The notes under the pieces were generated by a model. The model saw only the letters and a list, made by a program, of their open reading frames with translations, had not been told where the DNA came from and searched no databases. The position numbers and the translations under genes were made by a program. From Sphacelaria rigidula (taxonomy: Eukaryota; Phaeophyceae; Sphacelariales): DNA of 23,402 nt. Position 1 is the stretch's first letter; every line of letters starts with the position of its first letter. Location of the stretch: contig CAXNAA020000264.1 in the NCBI GenBank assembly GCA_964200075.2, positions 1 to 23,402 of the forward strand. Direction: 5' to 3'. Of this stretch, positions 1 to 9,102 are shown piece after piece.

Positions 1-12
1 TAAGATTTGATA

Positions 13-257
13 TTTTGGATGGGACATGTGTAACGTAACGTGATGTAACGTGTGATGCTTTGCATGAACCCTAACATTGCGTTTTACTTTCCAAGTGTGA
101 CGAAAACTCTGCTTGTTTTCGTGAATATGTCACGTGTCACGTGTAACGTAAAAAATTCACAAAAATAGCCTTTTTTTCACATCTGGAAAACACCAAGAGA
201 CACTGCTTCAAGGTCTACATGTTACATCACGTGACGTTGCATTTGTCCCGTCCAAAA
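13..257. repeat. Inverted repeat, about 42-bp arms (possible MITE or foldback)
   Basis: Bases 13-54 and the reverse complement of 216-257 match at about 35 of 42 positions; both begin TTTTGGAYGGGACA and contain GTGATGTAAC. The roughly 160-bp loop holds several CACGTG palindromes (for example near 132-147 and 230). I see no ORF belonging to it. It could be a small non-autonomous transposon cut close to the window edge, or simply a diverged hairpin. No target duplication could be checked because the left flank is only 12 bases. Confidence 0.5.
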
Positions 258-1363
258 ACTAGCGTTAAATGGCCCAAACTTTCGTTTTTTTTCGTTTTTT
301 CAGATGTGTCACGTGTGTCACGTATCCCTTCCTGGAAAATACCTCTTTGATTACGTGCCGAACTGTGACTGCCACCGGCATACACCAGCTGTTGGGAGAA
401 CGTGGGGTTGCGTCGCGTGCCGAATGCGCCGCCGGATGGCGTGGTGGTGGTGAGGTGCGCGTAAAGACCTCGTCGCGCAATAAAAAATGCGCCTCGCCAG
501 TTTTCACCACTTTTACGAGCGCCGAACGGTCTTGCAGGGCGAGAGACTATGCTCTCATGAACTCGCCCCGGTCGGAGAGAGAGGCTGAACGGAGCCTCAA
601 CGCGTGCCACCCTTGAATTTTTTTCCGCCCCGCTTCTGGCTGGCTGGCGTGTTTGGCCACGGCACCGCGCGGCGGCGATACGGAGGCGTTGGCAGAATGC
701 TGCGCTTTCGTGCGCCCTTGTAATATTGATATTAAATGCTATCTATATTATATTTATATCATATATATATATATATACAAGGTTCCCCTTCGGGACGTTG
801 GTACGGGCCTCCCGGGGATTACGCAAGTCGAAATATATGGTAATGAGAGGCTGTTCTATCTCAATCTACAGTAGTAGTGATCGTGGCTATACAAAGCATC
901 CCGCTTGTTATCAGATGTCGTTCGGAAATATGGGAATTCGGACGGAGGCCGGCGGCGGAACCGCCGGCGTAGGGAATGTGTGATATTCCCGAGGTGCCAG
1001 AGTGCGAAGTAGCTCTCGTGCCAGAAAGACACGACCGCGGGGGGCACATCCCGAAAAATTGGAATGCATGGAACATTCTTGGTATGTTCTTTGTACATCA
1101 CTGCGACTTCCACATCACCGGGCCTTTTTTGAAAACAGGGTGATTGTTATGTGCGGCAAAACAGCTGCCGTGCTTCTGTGCCTTATTCAACTCGCCAACG
1201 GCCCGTTACACGGCCTTGTGCTAGCTGCCGACTGAGGCCAAGGCAATGTTCTCTCGTGGTCACGTGACATCGGCGGCCTAATCAGCCGGTGTGTTCCTGC
1301 TCCCAAATGAACGAGAACGCGACAAAGAGAAACACGGGGGGAAAATAACCCGCCAAAAGTAAT
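258..1363. other. No supported gene; AT microsatellite
   Basis: Open frames here are short, overlap on both strands and lack paired splice sites. An alternating AT tract lies at about 760-777. CACGTG-rich sequence continues to about 335. A motif around 485-520 (GCGCCTCGCC next to a TTTTCACCACTTTT-type string) has a loose counterpart near 1600-1650, which suggests an old dispersed repeat. Confidence 0.4.
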
Positions 1364-1462
1364 CCTGTTTGAAGTTTTCCATCATCTTCAACAGGCTTTT
1401 CTTGTGGTTCGGGTTCCTGTTTGAAGTTTTCCGTGATATTGAAGAGACTCTTGTGGTTCGGG
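1364..1462. repeat. Direct tandem duplication, 52-bp period
   Basis: Two head-to-tail units start at 1364 and 1416. Each begins CCTGTTTGAAGTTTTCC and ends with CTTGTGGTTCGGG. The second unit is about 5 bases shorter and diverged in the middle. Both minus-strand and plus-strand frames stay open through it, but nothing marks it as coding. Confidence 0.75.
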
Positions 1463-1703
1463 ATCGACACCCCGGGAAAAAGGGCCAGTGTGAGCGACTC
1501 TTGGTGGCCAGAACACGCGCCACAGGTATCAGATGACACCCAAACCTGGACGGTAATGCACCGCCGAGCCTGCTCAGTGCGCTGCAAAAGAAAGCGCCGG
1601 AAAAAATGCCTCGCCGCCAGAGAAAACTCGGCAAAAGTGGTGAAAAATGTGAAATGATATATGTACATGTGTATATTTCTTGCTCCGGAAGGTCCAGGAA
1701 TAT

Positions 1704-1972
1704 TCAATACATGCTGCTTGTACCCTCTTTCTTCCTGTCTTCGGATACCGAGGAAACCGTGAAGTGATTCCGCCAGTGCACGCACTGTTGTGTACCGTCT
1801 GTGACTCTAGGGCTCAATATTATGCTCAAAGTTTTTTTCTGTACAACCAATCTCTGAACCCCATCACGCGCACTTGCTTCTTCATGGGCTCTTTTGCCGT
1901 GCACAGGTGGCGAGGATGTACTTCCCCCCTCGCCGTCGAAGGAAATCGGGTCTTCAGCAGTGAAGGACAGAT
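1704..1972 (-). CDS. Candidate terminal exon of an unknown protein
   Basis: On the minus strand a pyrimidine-rich stretch ending GGGTGTAG (just above 1972) could be an acceptor. It is followed by about 89 open codons to a stop at 1704. The peptide is acidic and then basic, with segments such as LSFTAEDPISFDGEGG and GKRAHEEASARDG, a balanced composition typical of a disordered protein tail. An alternative donor (GTACAC) lies near 1797. I recognise no family and cannot place the upstream exons, so this may be a chance ORF. Confidence 0.27.
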
Positions 1973-2151
1973 CTACACCCAAGGGAGCGGTAGATAGAGC
2001 TCTGGGGGATGGATCACGGTGGGGTCGGCCTAGGGCTTGAATATCGGAGAAGATAGCGACTTGAGGAGTCGAGCGGCGAAAGATGGAGCTCTACGAAGTA
2101 GGTTTAGAATACTGTAAGCTCTGAAAAAATGTTTTCATGTATTCTGCTCGA

Positions 2152-2176
2152 TGTGTGTGTGTGTGTGTATGTGTGC
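2152..2176. repeat. GT-rich microsatellite
   Basis: A run of alternating TG with one TATG interruption, ending in a TGTGCAG that resembles a splice acceptor. It is a simple-sequence repeat, possibly inside an intron that precedes the candidate exon at 2236. Confidence 0.8.
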
Positions 2177-2235
2177 AGTGAGTTTACTCAAACAGTACGT
2201 GAAGAGGGGGGAGGAAAAAATTATCGTTGTTGCAG

Positions 2236-2535
2236 GCGTCTCTCGGCCTGTTGTGTAGTGGATTAGCTGTGAGGTGCGGGTCCTCCGCATGGTTCAGACA
2301 TTTTCGTTTTGTTGTATTTTGCTGTGCCTCGAGCCCAGACAGGATGCGAGGGTGTAACATTATTGGAGACGTTGCAGCGACCGGTTCTCAGAGGACATGT
2401 TCAATCGCTGTCCCCTGTCCGACTTGTAAGGGTATGAGCGAAAAATTGGACAATGCGGTACACCGTATTGGCCTTACTAGCGATTCTATTCGTGGTTCAT
2501 GGCACGTTCGTCTCAGTCAACGTGCACTGAAATGA
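2236..2535 (+). CDS. Candidate terminal exon, unknown protein
   Basis: A plausible acceptor (CGTTGTTGCAG, ending 2235) is followed by 99 open codons to a stop ending at 2535. The second half (…CPTCKGMSEKLDNAVHRIG…) reads more like protein than the hydrophobic, Cys-rich first half. A possible donor, AAGG|GTATGAG, lies near 2432, so the exon could be shorter. No family is recognised and no partner exon was found. The call rests only on the acceptor and the open frame. Confidence 0.22.
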   Translation, partial: ASLGLLCSGLAVRCGSSAWFRHFRFVVFCCASSPDRMRGCNIIGDVAATGSQRTCSIAVPCPTCKGMSEKLDNAVHRIGLTSDSIRGSWHVRLSQRALK

Positions 2536-3178
2536 TGACTCGGTATAACAGTTTACGCACGAAGCGTTTGTGATAACTAGACTACGCGCTGCTCTTTTGA
2601 ACCGATGCTTTTGCACCAACTTCATGGCTTGGTCGACGGTGTTGGGGCTCTTGGTCTCCTCCCCCCCATCCTTTATTGGGAATCCATGTTTTGTCGCGGA
2701 AGGCGGAAGAGGGGGAGGGGAAGAGTACCCAAATTTATCAAAGTAGGAGCGGGTTTGGTGATTGAAGAACGTGAGCGGAGATTTGAGAAGATTATAAGTG
2801 ATGTCTTCCTCTACTCTGCAGACTGAAATGGGGGACCTCGCTCACCGGCGCTAAATAGCTTTGTGATGTGTCATTTCTAGGTCTACACATTTTTTTACTG
2901 TTCGATCATGAAGTTGCAGCAGCAATGGCTTGAACCTAACACACGGGGAGTAAAGGAGGCGGAACGCGCGCGCTGGGGAGGGCAGTTGAGTTCATCACAG
3001 TTTTTCTTGCTGTTGTTCACGAACAGTGGATACACGTTTTCCCTCTCACCAGCAAGACATTTTTATTTTTGTTTCTCGAGATACATATTGCCGGTTCTGC
3101 TCAAGGCATAGCCGATGGCTGCAACCCCATGAGCGCCAGTGGGCCACAGATGCAACCTAGACGAACCAACAGGAATCT
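2536..3178. other. No supported gene
   Basis: Short open frames occur on both strands without matching splice sites. A minus-strand donor-like GTGAGAGGG lies at about 3042-3050, but I could not find an open exon with a good acceptor leading into it. Confidence 0.4.
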
Positions 3179-3460
3179 GTGGAAAATGACTGGTTCGATT
3201 TCACAAAGGGTATGGCTCAGGGTCGCCAACCACGGGATGAACAGTATGTTTTCACGGGGGGCAGTGGTGGCAAACGGATGCGGGTTGCTCAGCTGTATCG
3301 TCCGGGTTGCCGGCGTTGCAGGTCAGGCACATATATTGTTCCGAAAGGAGGTCTGGCGCCCGAGGGGTTAAGGGAAATGGTGTGTATGTTCCCCGGAATG
3401 GGCGACGACACTTGTCCTTACTCATCATGGGGTCTGCTTGGAGCATATCACCGACAGTAA
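3179..3460. other. Ambiguous coding segment, open on both strands
   Basis: The plus strand is open for about 93 codons (3179-3460, peptide segments ENDWFDFTKGMAQG and CRRC). The minus strand is open from an ATG at 3428 to a stop at 3252. That minus peptide ends with two Cys pairs, YMCLTCNAG and VCHHC, spaced like a zinc ribbon, and its codons favour G/C at the third position more than the plus reading does. This suggests the minus strand is the coding one if either is, but I see no convincing splice sites or known family. Confidence 0.3.
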
Positions 3461-4204
3461 GGGAAAGTGCGATGTAGGTTGGGCCATCGGTGGCTTGCTT
3501 GTTTTCAGGGATGTATCATGAGAGGTTAGGAATATTCTCCCAACTGTGCGGCAATGTGGCATCAATGTCTCGGGGGGGGGGGGAAGGGGGTCGCCGTTTT
3601 TCCTTCTTACATCGCTCGAATATTCTGAGAGAAGGCATATACGAGGTTTTAACAAGAGCAATGTAGACGTTTGTGTGATGCTGCGTTGAGTTAAAAGCGT
3701 GTGGTTTCTTTTTTTTTCATGTATACAAATTTGTATTTCTTAGTTGAGTGAAGGAAAGCTGTCGAGAGGCCACAATTTTTAGTTATATTTCCCACTTATT
3801 TAGTGTTACAGTGTTGTAACTTTTCTCATACCTGTTGAGTGTGCACGTGCACGGTTCGCTGTGTACTCGAGTTGTGCCAGCAGTTTGGTAAAACTTTATG
3901 TCCATTTGTGTTGAGTGCCCGTCATGTACGTTGGCAGCTCACAAGCGCAGTGGGATGGATGCGTTGTGGGTCCGTGAGGAGCACGAGACGTGTTTTTTCA
4001 AAACCCGAGGGCGTTTGTCTGTGTCTTATATTTCGTTTGTTGTGTATTTGTGGAAGCAGTCTTCATTGCAAAATATGGCGGACGGTTCTGCTCAGAGCAC
4101 ACGTGGAGAAGTGCCATCTATTTTGTCGACAGGCGGATTCAGTGTTGTGGTGCCGAAGGGGCAAACGGGTGTTGTGTTCGTGTAGTAAACGAAGTATGTA
4201 TGCC
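3461..4204. other. No supported gene; poly-G tract
   Basis: A 12-base G run lies at 3572-3583. The remaining sequence is AT-rich in places (3700-3830) and has only short frames with Cys/Val-rich, non-protein-like translations. Confidence 0.4.
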
Positions 4205-4338
4205 ACCCCCCCCCCCCCCCCCACGCCCCTCAAAGTGGCTANNNNNNNNNNGGGGGGTTTGGTGTGTGGGGGCGGAGGGGGCAGCGGGTGGTTGGTTTGG
4301 GGGGGAAACGAGGGAGGTGTGCCCCCCCCCCCCCCCCT
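4205..4338. other. Assembly gap with poly-C/poly-G flanks
   Basis: Ten Ns at 4242-4251 are bounded by a poly-C run (from 4205), then a G-rich stretch and another poly-C run (4322-4337). Frames read through here are runs of Pro or Gly. The switch from C-rich to G-rich across the gap suggests unreliable sequence, so nothing should be annotated as coding inside it. Confidence 0.85.
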
Positions 4339-4364
4339 TGTGACGATTCATTCAGTCGAGCGCG

Positions 4365-4598
4365 TTATGCATAAATGTTCAGGTGAGAAGGACAGACGGA
4401 GATGGAATCGAGGATGCCTTCATCTAGAGGTCGGGGTAGCTTTCCCAACAGTATCAGCGTAATCGTTTGCAGTTGGCGTTTGTATGTGCCCCCTGGTAGC
4501 TGGCTTGGAGTACGACGAGAGTGTTTCGTGATTGCACGAAGATAACGGCAAGCATCGTCGTATCTTGATGTCACGAGTTGTCTAAAGCGCGGGTACAT
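4365..4598 (-). CDS. Small hypothetical protein, 77 aa
   Basis: A complete ATG-to-stop frame on the minus strand. The translation has a balanced composition (segments RYDDACRYLRAITKHS and ILLGKLPRPLDEGILDS) with no long low-complexity run. No signal peptide, membrane segment or known motif is seen. A chance ORF of this length is not rare in this window. The gene start lies only 27 bases beyond the poly-C gap region on the other side, so missing sequence may hide more of it. Confidence 0.28.
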   Translation of the reverse strand: MYPRFRQLVTSRYDDACRYLRAITKHSRRTPSQLPGGTYKRQLQTITLILLGKLPRPLDEGILDSISVCPSHLNIYA

Positions 4599-5533
4599 TC
4601 AACGTTACGCTTCACCGCTGGATCATGGCAATTCTTGCTCATCTGTACTGATCAGTCACCACCACTGCGCAAATACTCGATTATCCGGGGGCTGGGATCA
4701 ATTATCTCGCATAGAAGGGAGGAGGAGGGGCATACACTCATACGCGAAAAGTGGACCATAGTCGTCGTAAATACAGGCCACGACTGAAAAAAAGTGAAAA
4801 GAGAGTTGATCGTGCACAAACGATTTGTAGTGCCATGTGGTCGTGGACGTCCTGTTTATGTTTACTACACAGTCTTCTGTTCTCGTTGACAGCTTGCTAC
4901 TGTGGCTTCAAGTTTGTTCTTGGGGGGTGCCCTGCCAGTGTACGGATTAAAAAGTTGTGTTGGACAGGAAAATGGGGTGGCACAATGTGCGTGCCGTCTG
5001 CAATTTCGTCTTCCCCCCGCGTTCCGTCCCGCGGTGATACCGTCTCGACCCCCTCATTCCCGGGAGGCCGAGATGGCGAAGAATCAAGTGAGATGAAAAC
5101 TGGGGTGGCCAAACTACGGGAAAGGTCGTCGCTTGATGAATCCCATCATGGAATGATCGATAGAGGGTAACGTGGGCTGGCTCTCCAAGGGTTGGAAATC
5201 TTTGCTCCTCGAAAAAATGGGACCAAAATTATCATCAGTATGGGAGGTGGTCGACTCTTTTCGTGCCAGATGGGACCCGACTGTGCGGATAGACGGGGCA
5301 GGCTATTAGGGTATGTTGACATGCTGAGCTGAGTGTACGCGTACATTGTACGGGTGTTGAAACTTGAGATGGAATAGTCATCTTAACGTGGTCATGTGCT
5401 TACTGCGTATCTGTGACGCGGCTCTAGGTGTTCAGTGAGTGGGGCGTGTATTGCTTATATTATGTTATTAATGTGCGAGACGTGAGACAAGACTTTTGAG
5501 GGGATGCAACACGAAATAATTTGTGCATGTGTG
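4599..5533. other. No firm gene; possible plus-strand first exon near 5073
   Basis: An ATG in good context (GCCGAGATGGCG, ATG at 5073) is followed four codons later by a canonical-looking donor, CAA|GTGAGA (5088). This would be a first exon encoding only MAKNQ. The longer open frame across 4751-5170 has an unconvincing Cys-rich start. Neither is supported by a second exon. Confidence 0.2.
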
Positions 5534-5910
5534 CAAGGGCAGGTCGAGTATAGTATGTACTTTTGAAATACTCGGGTAAAATACCCAAGTATTCACTTTA
5601 CACATATTTCCAGTAGATTGTGTACGGCCTCAAATACTCCGCTCGAATTTTGGGTAGATTGAGTACGGCCTCATACCCTCCACTCAAATTTTGGGTAGGT
5701 TGAGTACGGCTTCATACCCCCCACAAATTTTGAATAAGTACTCCCAGTAATGCTCGAGTATAGAGTATCACTTGGGTATAACCTCAATACTCTATTCAAT
5801 TTTGGGTAGATCGAGTGCGGCCTCGATAACTATATTCATATCTTGGGTACTAAAGGTATGACTTTTCAAAAATACCGAGTTTTGAGTATACTCTACTCGA
5901 TCTGCCCTTG
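5534..5910. mobile_element. hAT-like MITE, subfamily 1, copy 1 (377 bp)
   Basis: Terminal inverted repeats begin CAAGGGCAGGTCGAGTA on the left and (reverse complement) CAAGGGCAGATCGAGTAG on the right. Flanking 8-mers are catgtgtg (5526-5533) and tatgtgcg (5911-5918), 6 of 8 matching, consistent with an aged 8-bp target duplication. An 8-bp duplication and a CA(A/G)GG start are hallmarks of hAT-superfamily elements. No transposase frame is present. The interior carries about three diverged copies of a roughly 50-bp unit (TGAGTACGGCCTCATACC…TTTTGGGTAG) at about 5610-5735, with another relative near 5800-5850. Confidence 0.8.
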
Positions 5911-5918
5911 TATGTGCG

Positions 5919-6559
5919 TGTTTCGAAGTCTAAACGTATGCGTCTACTACAACAGCGACGGGCCTACAGCTACACCTATGCCTCTTCGCCCTGAATATCT
6001 CATATTTAAGGATGAAGGTTAGGATCGAGACTCCATCGCGGGGAGCTTTCCCAGTGGTTTAACGGCATACATATGTATCCAAAGCTGACGGGTGTCCGTA
6101 AATATGCCGTAGATTGTAGCCGAAAGCCAGAGGTCGGCCTCGCCCGAAAAACGCGCGGGCGGTGTTGAATGTTGCCTCATGTCACCAGCCGCTATTTCAA
6201 CACGTTGTGACCGTAGTGATGCGTCAACACCAACACCTCAAGCAAGCAGCGGCATGGTACATTTTGCACCCTGCCGCTTTCCCGCCCGACGCCACGAATG
6301 AAAGCAGAGAGTGACAGCCCACATAGCATGTCACTTTGCAGAACACCCTCGGGAGCTTCATCCTCGGTCATTTGGCGATTCATACTTCCATCACACCACT
6401 TGCGCTATCCTACCGTATTTATATCCTGTCTTATTCCAGAGTTTTGGTCCTTATCCTGGTGACCGGAGTCACATAGCTGCCAAGCTCGCTATTTTCGCCT
6501 TGTGCGCTGACAACTGGCAGTCTTCCTCGGGGAACTGCACGAAACAAAACGAAAAGACA
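5919..6559. other. No supported gene
   Basis: Short frames only. The plus frame 6311-6667 has mixed composition but no splice or start context, and it runs into the retroposed insertion at 6581. Confidence 0.4.
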
Positions 6560-6661
6560 TCACGGGAGAACGAGAGACTTGAGACCACGGCTGGACACCT
6601 GGGGGGTCAGTTAAAGTGCGACAATCAATCAATCACTCGTCACGGGAGAAACGAGAGACTC
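6560..6661 (+). mobile_element. Short retroposed insertion with about 20-bp target-site duplication
   Basis: The string TCACGGGAGAACGAGAGACT (6560-6579) recurs at 6640-6660 with one extra A. The 59-60 bases between them end in a short tandem tail, CAATCAATCAATCA. A 20-bp duplication plus a simple 3' tail is what target-primed reverse transcription (LINE or SINE, heavily 5'-truncated) leaves. The inserted sequence from GGCTGGAC to GCGACAATCA is shared with 17642-17680, which confirms a dispersed family. Confidence 0.75.
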
Positions 6662-7169
6662 GTATAAGAAAAACTGCGCAGTCGACTGGTGAAGCAAAAA
6701 TACCCCCGAAGACACAAGACAAGGCAAAATGATTGACGGGGAGGAACGACGCGATAACCGGAAGTGACAGGGGAATATATATATATATATATATGTATGT
6801 GAACAACGTGAATTCTCCGTGGAGCAAAAGTGGCACAGCAGTGCAAGGATATCTGCACACACGAGCAAACGAAAAACAAGGTGGACAAAAAAAACAAAAC
6901 AAAAGAAACAAAAAAGTATCGTCTCACCAGAAAAAGTTTTTGCTCGTCGTTGACGGCCCGCTCCCCGTTGACATCGATGATCGCATCCACCAACTTGTTC
7001 AGGATATAAAGTTCCCCGGGGTATGGTACGACTGAGCAAAAAGAAAAGGGTTGGACATGAACGTCATGAACAAGGGCAAGTTCTTGTGGGGTTACTACAG
7101 TTGTGGTTCGTTCGGCAGAGCGATCGGTGAGACTGCCTGCCGATTCCGTTCCTATTTCCAAAAACGGTT
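6640..7169 (-). CDS. Gene B: unknown spliced gene, two exons proposed
   Basis: Minus strand. Exon 7169-6928 (242 nt) follows a CACCATTGCAG acceptor and ends CTG|GTGAGA. Its peptide is strongly protein-like (VVTPQELALVHDVHV, PYPGELYILNKLVDAIIDV). After a 75-nt intron with a T-rich end and TGTGTGCAG, an open frame in the same phase starts at 6852 (ISLHCCATFAPRRIHVV). This second part reads through an AT microsatellite to a stop at 6640 and is less convincing. An upstream ATG at about 7285 (MMGAKEQSTRR) could be the start, but its phase does not join cleanly. A 25-nt pyrimidine tract inside the first exon mimics an intron but is too short. No family is recognised. The neighbour upstream on the same strand is gene A. 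Confidence 0.45.
6774..6794. repeat. AT microsatellite
   Basis: An alternating AT run inside the 3' part of gene B. If gene B is real, it lies in an intron or the 3' UTR rather than in coding sequence. Confidence 0.85.
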
Positions 7170-7352
7170 CTGCAATGGTGCACGGATTAAGGGACTGCTG
7201 CTTCGATGTCGGATATTACAGTGGGAGGTAACGTGTACTGGACGGTACGACGGGTTGATTGCTCCTTCGCGCCCATCATTTCCGAGAGGAGGAGGGGAAA
7301 AAGGGGTTAGACGTACAATGAAAGGAATATAGACTTTGAGTTGATATAACCG

Positions 7353-7605
7353 CACGTAGGACAACTCATGAGCTACTTGAAGATAATTGCTAGATGTGTA
7401 CGGATCCGGACCATGAGCTAGCTCTTTTGGCCCATGCTCCCATACTTGGCCTCCTAACGCACTGGACACCGGGCACGCGGAGTGGCGCACACGTTGTGCT
7501 TCGCCTTCTCTGACCCCGCGGCCACGTACTTTGTGTTTCAGGACCAACGGGTCTGAAAGTCCTCTTGAGTACTCATTTCAGGTAGCTCGTGAGCTGTCCA
7601 ATGTG
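7353..7605. mobile_element. MITE family with GGACARCTCATGAGCTA ends, copy 1
   Basis: The left end GGACAACTCATGAGCTACTT and the reverse complement of the right end GGACAGCTCACGAGCTACCT form inverted repeats of about 28 bp starting near CACGTA/CACATT. The interior aligns with 22956-23212, sharing GATCCGGA, ATGAGCTAGCTC and a CACGTR-TTTGTGTT block. No protein frame is evident. The right end abuts the 8-bp target duplication of the element at 7608, so one element appears to have inserted at the edge of the other. Target duplications for this family are unresolved. Confidence 0.7.
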
Positions 7606-7607
7606 TG

Positions 7608-7905
7608 CAAGGGTCGGACGAATCAATGATTCGTCTGGAAATTACTTGATTTTAGCGTCATTGATTCGTACCGTACGAATCAATCCTTGGGCTTTGTTTC
7701 CAGCGTTGCGGCCCAGGTACGCGTAGCCCAGGGACGCGCAGCCCAGGCACGTGGAATGACGCAAACATCGCGTGGAGACCTTCCTGACAAGCGGTCAATA
7801 TTCTTCTGTTCGTTGGCGGTCAATTTTTTTCTCCTTGTTGAGAAGTCAGGCATGAAAAATCGTGTATTTGGTGATTCGGACCGGCGATGATTCGTCCGAG
7901 CAGTG
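7608..7905. mobile_element. hAT-like MITE, subfamily 2, copy A (298 bp), perfect 8-bp TSD
   Basis: The left end is CAAGGGTCGGACGAATCA. The right end, reverse complemented, is CACTGCTCGGACGAATCATC. The 8-mer aatgtgtg is found exactly at 7600-7607 and 7906-7913. The perfect 8-bp duplication supports the hAT superfamily and a fairly recent insertion. The interior includes GATTCGTACCGTACGAATCA and the block GGTACGCGTAGCCCAGG, shared with other copies. It lacks a transposase, so it is non-autonomous. Confidence 0.88.
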
Positions 7906-8748
7906 AATGTGTGAAGCAGTCAGAGGCTTCCGGGACAGCAACGTGCGACTGCCCGACAAATTCGCGACATGCTGAGTAGGAAGATCGCGGCAGCTCATGC
8001 TAAGTGAACGGTGATGGACTCACCGGAGGTACGGATCGTAGTACAACCGATGATGACCTTTCCCACGTGCGATCTTTCGAAAAGCAAAAAGGCCCTGCCT
8101 TAGCCGAGATATGCACTGATGACAAAAAATCTACGGAGTGATGTGTCTGCCAAGGGTAAAAATTGTGAGCGGCGTGTCCGTGGCTGTCGCAGTTGTCGGG
8201 AGGATTTGACGTGAAAGATTTCGGATTACTCACGGGTGTTTGTTTTACGCCGCCATGTTCACTATAGAACGCGGCCGACGGGAAGCAAGCTACGGGGCAA
8301 TCATCCACGACAAACAAGGCAAACCGCCACAAACGAGCAATGAACGGCCGGTCCTGTGGCAGGATATTAGCAACAATCGCCAAGAACTGTCACGAGCGTC
8401 GATGAAATGTGATGAAATATGATAAATCTTGAAAAAAAGAGCAATAGGAGAGAAAAAATGTATCATACCTTCGATGAATAATATGGACACAACTACCGCT
8501 CACCCTCTTTGGGGTCAATTCGGTCCACCCGGAAGAAGGGTTGGGGGTCCGTGCCCCAGTAAAGATCCAATACCCCTTGCCACTCGGTGGCCGACGCATC
8601 ATCTCCGATCAGGACTCGAATGCCTTGAGGAGTATCTCGTACCTGGAAAGGCACATCGTTGTCCGCCGCTCTTCCTTGCTGTGGAATTACATTTTGGTGC
8701 GCAAAGAAAGCAATGTGGCCCAAGGAATGGAACGGAAGCCACCAGCAT
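7846..8748 (-). CDS. Gene A: unknown spliced protein-coding gene
   Basis: Minus strand, with a TATA box about 75 bases before the ATG (8748). Proposed exons: 8748-8743; 8678-8504 (58 codons, the only open frame there, with WQGVLDLYWGTDPQPFFRV); 8353-8234 (DRPFIARLWRFALFVVDD); 8146-8024 (SSVHISAKAGPFCFSKDRTW); 7971-7846. The last three join in phase 0. Donors are ACCC|GTGAGT and CCG|GTGAGT, acceptors CCACAG, TTGGCAG and CTACTCAG; those introns are 87 and 52 nt. The last exon runs 20 codons into a MITE and stops there. One problem: the natural donor of the 8504 exon (GAGG|GTGAGC) leaves phase 1, while the next exon needs phase 0. A weaker donor after FFR would fit, or an exon is missed. I recognise no domain. 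Confidence 0.55.
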
Positions 8749-8822
8749 GATTAGTCAAACTTGTAGATCAGTGTAAGATGCTTCGCTGATGATGATCTCT
8801 TGCCTGTAGCAAACAACTCCGA

Positions 8823-8830
8823 CTTTTATA
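8823..8830 (-). promoter_or_regulatory. TATA box for gene A
   Basis: TATAAAAG on the minus strand, 75 bases upstream of the proposed ATG. A start site about 30 bases downstream would leave a 5' UTR near 45 nt. A hAT-like MITE (8897-9102) begins only about 67 bases upstream, so the element is now part of the promoter-proximal region. Confidence 0.5.
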
Positions 8831-8896
8831 GGGATGTCTCTTCTCTGAAATGATGGTGCCAGTAAACTCCAAGATTTCTCTCGTGTTAGAAGATAT

Positions 8897-9102
8897 CAAG
8901 GGAAGGTCGAGTAGAGTATACTCAATTGAGGGGTATTTTGAAAGTCGTACTTAAAGTACACCAATTAGGGGCAGAGTTTTAGGGATCGCTTTTCCAGTTA
9001 TATTTTGGGTACGAATCCCAACACTCCACCCTAGTTTCAGTACCCCAAGTACGTCTTTCAAAATACCCCGCAATTAAGTATACTCTACTCGACCTACCCT
9101 TG
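8897..9102. mobile_element. hAT-like MITE, subfamily 1, copy 2 (206 bp)
   Basis: Ends are CAAGGGAAGGTCGAGTAG and (reverse complement) CAAGGGTAGGTCGAGTAG, extending to about 40 bp of inverted repeat through AGTATACT and a GGGTATTTTGAAAG block. Flanking 8-mers are gaagatat (8889-8896) and gaagattt (9103-9110), 7 of 8 matching. It is shorter than the copy at 5534 and lacks its internal tandem units. Confidence 0.85.

Noticed and set aside
4201-4343. Open frames with poly-Pro or poly-Gly through the first gap
   Set aside because: They are translations of homopolymers and Ns; the sequence itself is unreliable.
7032-7056. Pyrimidine tract ending TTTTTGCTCAG in gene B as an intron
   Set aside because: 25 bases is too short, and the frame stays open through it, so it is kept as coding.
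7152-7547. 131-codon minus-strand frame
   Set aside because: Most of it is the GGACAGCTC-family MITE; it has no splice support and conflicts with gene B's acceptor at 7169.
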